The position numbers and the translations under genes were made by a program. The notes under the pieces were generated by a model. The model was given only the letters and a program-made list of their open reading frames with translations. It did not search any database and was not told where the DNA came from. 8,434 bases of DNA from Chitinophagaceae bacterium (GTDB taxonomy: Bacteria > Bacteroidota > Bacteroidia > Chitinophagales > Chitinophagaceae): the NCBI GenBank assembly GCA_003135585.1, contig PLCH01000133.1, positions 8,276 through 16,709 on the forward strand. Reading direction: 5' to 3'. Shown piece by piece: positions 5,945 through 8,434 of the stretch (the first letter of the stretch is position 1; every line of letters starts with the position of its first letter).

Positions 5945-8365
5945 ATGAAAAAGTTTTTACTCTATAGCTTCCTGCTATTAAATGTCGGCCCTTTATTTTC
6001 ACAGCAGGGAAAAAGAATTACGCTTCCGAACGGCTGGTCACTTTCGCCCGCGGGCCAGAGTCTGCCCTTGGGGGATTTACCCCTGAATATTGCGGTATCT
6101 TCTTCCAAAAAATGGCTGGCTGTTACCAACAATGGCGAAAGCACGCAATCCATCCAGCTCATAGATGCAACCAACAAAAAAATATTGGATGAACAGGTGA
6201 TTCCGGAATCCTGGCTTGGATTAAAGTTCAGTTCGGATGAAAAATTTCTTTACGCATCCGGCGGCAATGACAACTGGATACTGAAATATGAAATCCAGAA
6301 CAATCATCTTATACTGCGTGACAGCATTGTTCTTGGCAAAAAATGGCCCATAAAAATTTCACCGGCAGGGCTGGATATAGATGATGCAAGGCAACTACTC
6401 TATGTCGTTACCAAGGAAAATAATTCTCTTTATATCCTAGATTTGAAAACTAAGCGAATCTTAAAACAATTTCCTTTGGGCGCAGAAGGATATACCTGCC
6501 TTCTTTCGAATAACAAAAAAGAATTGTATATCAGCAGCTGGGGAAGTGACAAGTTGCAGGTATTCGACACCAGGCTCCTCCAATTTGCAGCTGCCATACC
6601 CGTGGGAGACAACCCCAACGATATATGTATAACAAAAAACGATCATTGGCTTTTTGTAGCCAATGCAAATGACAATTCGGTTTCGGTAATAGACATACAG
6701 AAAAGAAAATTAATTGAAACACTCAACGCAGCTTTATTTCCAAACTCACCGAGCGGTTCTACCACCAATGCCCTCGCGCTAAGCGAGGATGAAAAAATCT
6801 TATATGTTGCCAATGCAGACAACAATTGCCTGGCGGTATTTGATGTAAGCATACCCGGCTCGAGCCGGTCAAAAGGATTCATTCCGGTTGGATGGTATCC
6901 CACTGCAGTGAAAGTGGTTGGAAAAAAAGTTTTTGTGGCCAATGGAAAGGGTTTTACTTCCCTGGCCAATCCCTTTGGACCCAACCCGACCCGGAAAAAG
7001 ACCGCGGCCGTTTATCAGAAAGGCGAAAAAATAAAAAAACAGGAAGTACAATATATAGGGGGACTATTCAAAGGAAAACTCAGCTTTTTTGATGAGCCTG
7101 ATGAAAAATTATTAGGAGCCTATTCTGAACAGGTATATCGGAATACTCCGTATAATAAAACCAGGGAATTGCTTTCATCAGGCGAACCGGGAAACCCGAT
7201 ACCCATGAAGGTGGGTGAGTCTTCCCCCATCAAATATGTATTTTATATTATCAAGGAGAACAGGACCTATGACCAGGTGCTGGGAGATGTAAAAGATGGG
7301 AACGGGGATTCCAGTCTTGTATTATTTGGAAGCAGGGTAACTCCCAACCAGCATGCGCTTGCCCGGCAATTTGTGTTGCTTGATAATTTTTATTGCGATG
7401 GCGAAGTAAGCTCCGACGGACACAACTGGAGCCTGGGAGCTTACGCTACCGACTATCTTGAAAAGACCTGGCCCACCGGTTATGGAGGCCGGGGCGGGAT
7501 TTATGACGGAGAAGGAAAAAGGGCCATTGCAAATAATAAAAACGGGTTTATATGGGATCAATGCAAAAGGGCAGGCGTCAGTTACAGGACCTACGGTGAA
7601 TTTATGGAGGATGGTAAACCCAATATCCCGGTACTTGAGGGCCATTTTTGCGCTTCCTATACAGCCTGGGATCAGAAAGTAAGGGATACCGTGAGAGTCA
7701 GTCAATGGAAAAAAGATTTTGACTCCCTGCTATCCGCCAATGCATTACCCCGGTTAAATACCTTCCATATCATCAACGATCATACGGAAGGCCTGGCAAA
7801 AGGAAGACCTACGCCTTTCGCGCATGTCGCGGACAACGATCTGGCGGTCGGAGAATTTGTTGAATACCTCAGCCACAGCCCCGTGTGGAACGAAAGTGTT
7901 GTGTTTATACTGGAAGACGATGCCCAGAATGGTCCCGACCATGTCGACGCTCACCGGAGCCCGGCGTATATTGCAGGCGGTTATGTGAAACGCCATTTTG
8001 TAGATCATACCATGTATTCCACCACCTCCATGGTAAGGACCATCGAATTAATCCTGGGCATTCCGCCGATGACCCAGTACGATGCGGCAGCGACTCCCAT
8101 GTGGCGTTGTTTTGCTCCCAACCCTGACAAGACACCGTTTCAATCCTTGCCCGCCATGGTTGACCTTACCGAAAAAAATATTGCCTGGAACGAGCTCGCC
8201 AGGAAATCGGCTGGATTTGACTTTTCAAAAGAAGACCGGGTACCCGACAGGGAATTCAATGAAGTATTATGGAAGGGAATCAAAGGTTTGAACTCCCCGG
8301 TTCCCGCCCCGAGGCGTGCGGCATTCGTGAATCCGGGTCCGGGCAAAGCAAATGACAAAGACTAA
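5945..8365 (+). CDS. Secreted YncE-type beta-propeller fused to an alkaline-phosphatase-superfamily phosphoesterase
   Basis: This 806-residue protein starts with a signal peptide (MKK, hydrophobic core, LFSQ near residue 20), with no lipobox, so it is probably periplasmic or exported. Residues about 46-336 form seven beta-propeller blades of the YncE/YVTN type, each with an exposed-loop D/N-rich turn and a repeated LYVANxxxNxxxVFD-like strand pair. The best are LFVANANDNSVSVIDIQ (236-252) and LYVANADNNCLAVFDV (286-301). After a linker (about 340-425) comes a phosphoesterase domain (about 430-725). It has YIIKENRTYDQVLGDV (433-449, with the metal-site Glu438-Asn439), SSDGHNW (489-495), IINDHTEG (609-616, Asp612/His613) and FILEDDAQNGPDHVDAHRSP (654-673, metal-binding acid pair and His). 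This pattern is that of the PF04185-like phosphoesterases (acid phosphatase AcpA, phospholipase C). The combination matches the annotated type bifunctional YncE family/alkaline phosphatase family protein, common in Bacteroidota. Its substrate is unknown. No T9SS sorting domain is seen at the C-terminus. Confidence 0.92.
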   Translation: MKKFLLYSFLLLNVGPLFSQQGKRITLPNGWSLSPAGQSLPLGDLPLNIAVSSSKKWLAVTNNGESTQSIQLIDATNKKILDEQVIPESWLGLKFSSDEKFLYASGGNDNWILKYEIQNNHLILRDSIVLGKKWPIKISPAGLDIDDARQLLYVVTKENNSLYILDLKTKRILKQFPLGAEGYTCLLSNNKKELYISSWGSDKLQVFDTRLLQFAAAIPVGDNPNDICITKNDHWLFVANANDNSVSVIDIQKRKLIETLNAALFPNSPSGSTTNALALSEDEKILYVANADNNCLAVFDVSIPGSSRSKGFIPVGWYPTAVKVVGKKVFVANGKGFTSLANPFGPNPTRKKTAAVYQKGEKIKKQEVQYIGGLFKGKLSFFDEPDEKLLGAYSEQVYRNTPYNKTRELLSSGEPGNPIPMKVGESSPIKYVFYIIKENRTYDQVLGDVKDGNGDSSLVLFGSRVTPNQHALARQFVLLDNFYCDGEVSSDGHNWSLGAYATDYLEKTWPTGYGGRGGIYDGEGKRAIANNKNGFIWDQCKRAGVSYRTYGEFMEDGKPNIPVLEGHFCASYTAWDQKVRDTVRVSQWKKDFDSLLSANALPRLNTFHIINDHTEGLAKGRPTPFAHVADNDLAVGEFVEYLSHSPVWNESVVFILEDDAQNGPDHVDAHRSPAYIAGGYVKRHFVDHTMYSTTSMVRTIELILGIPPMTQYDAAATPMWRCFAPNPDKTPFQSLPAMVDLTEKNIAWNELARKSAGFDFSKEDRVPDREFNEVLWKGIKGLNSPVPAPRRAAFVNPGPGKANDKD

Positions 8366-8378
8366 AAACTTTCTGTCA
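8353..8378 (+). other. Bulged inverted repeat around the phosphoesterase stop codon
   Basis: TGACAAAG (8353-8360) can pair with CTTT and GTCA (8369-8372 and 8375-8378), with a two-base bulge and an 8-base loop holding the TAA stop (8363-8365). The stem is AT-rich and no T-run follows, so it is at best a weak end-of-gene hairpin and not a canonical terminator. Confidence 0.22.
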
Positions 8379-8407
8379 CCGGATTCAATCTATTGGTCAA
8401 AATAATT

Positions 8408-8434
8408 ATGGAAGACGAATGGCCGGTAATATAT
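8408..8434 (+). CDS. Possible start of a further gene, cut by the window end
   Basis: An ATG at 8408 opens a frame reading MEDEWPVIY that is still open at the last base. It lies 42 bases after the preceding stop, a spacing like that of the other gene pairs here, and the run of acidic residues is plausible for an N-terminus. There is no clear ribosome-binding site. Nine codons are too few to identify a product or to be sure the frame is coding. Confidence 0.3.

Noticed and set aside
7322..7705. A 127-codon minus-strand frame inside the phosphoesterase gene
   Set aside because: It is antisense to the conserved phosphoesterase domain and has no motif, ribosome site or promoter support.

Overview
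The window is ordinary-looking chromosomal DNA from a member of the Bacteroidota, probably a Chitinophagaceae-like organism. That placement is an inference. It rests on an Omp85/BamA-type barrel ending in GSRGIFVNVGEVF, the fused YncE-propeller/phosphoesterase protein (an architecture common in this phylum), mostly weak or absent Shine-Dalgarno sites, and a few matches to the phylum's TAnnTTTG -7 promoter element. Coding density is very high: the longest gap between confident genes is about 92 bases. I see no rRNA, tRNA, CRISPR array, transposase, integrase or phage gene.

Layout, left to right. (1) Bases 2-502, + strand: the last 166 codons of an outer-membrane beta-barrel of the BamA/TamA (Omp85) type. 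(2) Bases 499-1641, - strand: galactokinase galK, convergent with the barrel gene and overlapping it by 4 bases at the stop codons. (3) Bases 1693-2646, + strand: an aldose 1-epimerase (galM-like), divergent from galK across a gap of about 51 bases. (4) Bases 2683-3453: an unrecognised lipoprotein with a clear lipobox. (5) Bases 3485-5083: L-aspartate oxidase nadB, full length with all active-site residues. (6) Bases 5139-5852: a sugar-1-phosphate nucleotidyltransferase resembling MurU. (7) Bases 5945-8365: a large secreted protein joining a seven-bladed YncE/YVTN beta-propeller to an alkaline-phosphatase-superfamily phosphoesterase. (8) A possible start of a further + strand gene at 8408, running off the end.

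How the genes fit together. galK and galM are a functional pair: GalM converts beta-D-galactose to the alpha anomer and GalK phosphorylates it to galactose-1-phosphate (Leloir pathway). They are transcribed divergently from a very small gap, and a candidate galK promoter lies partly inside the start of galM. The + strand genes galM, lipoprotein, nadB and nucleotidyltransferase are spaced 36, 31 and 55 bases apart and could be one transcript, although their known roles (sugar anomers, NAD synthesis, nucleotide-sugar synthesis) do not form one pathway. The phosphoesterase gene follows a 92-base gap with an exact -7 element and probably has its own promoter.

I did not find a convincing new multi-gene system. 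The items most worth a second look are the propeller-phosphoesterase of unknown substrate, the unrecognised lipoprotein, the MurU-like enzyme without its kinase partner, and the compact galK/galM divergent junction.
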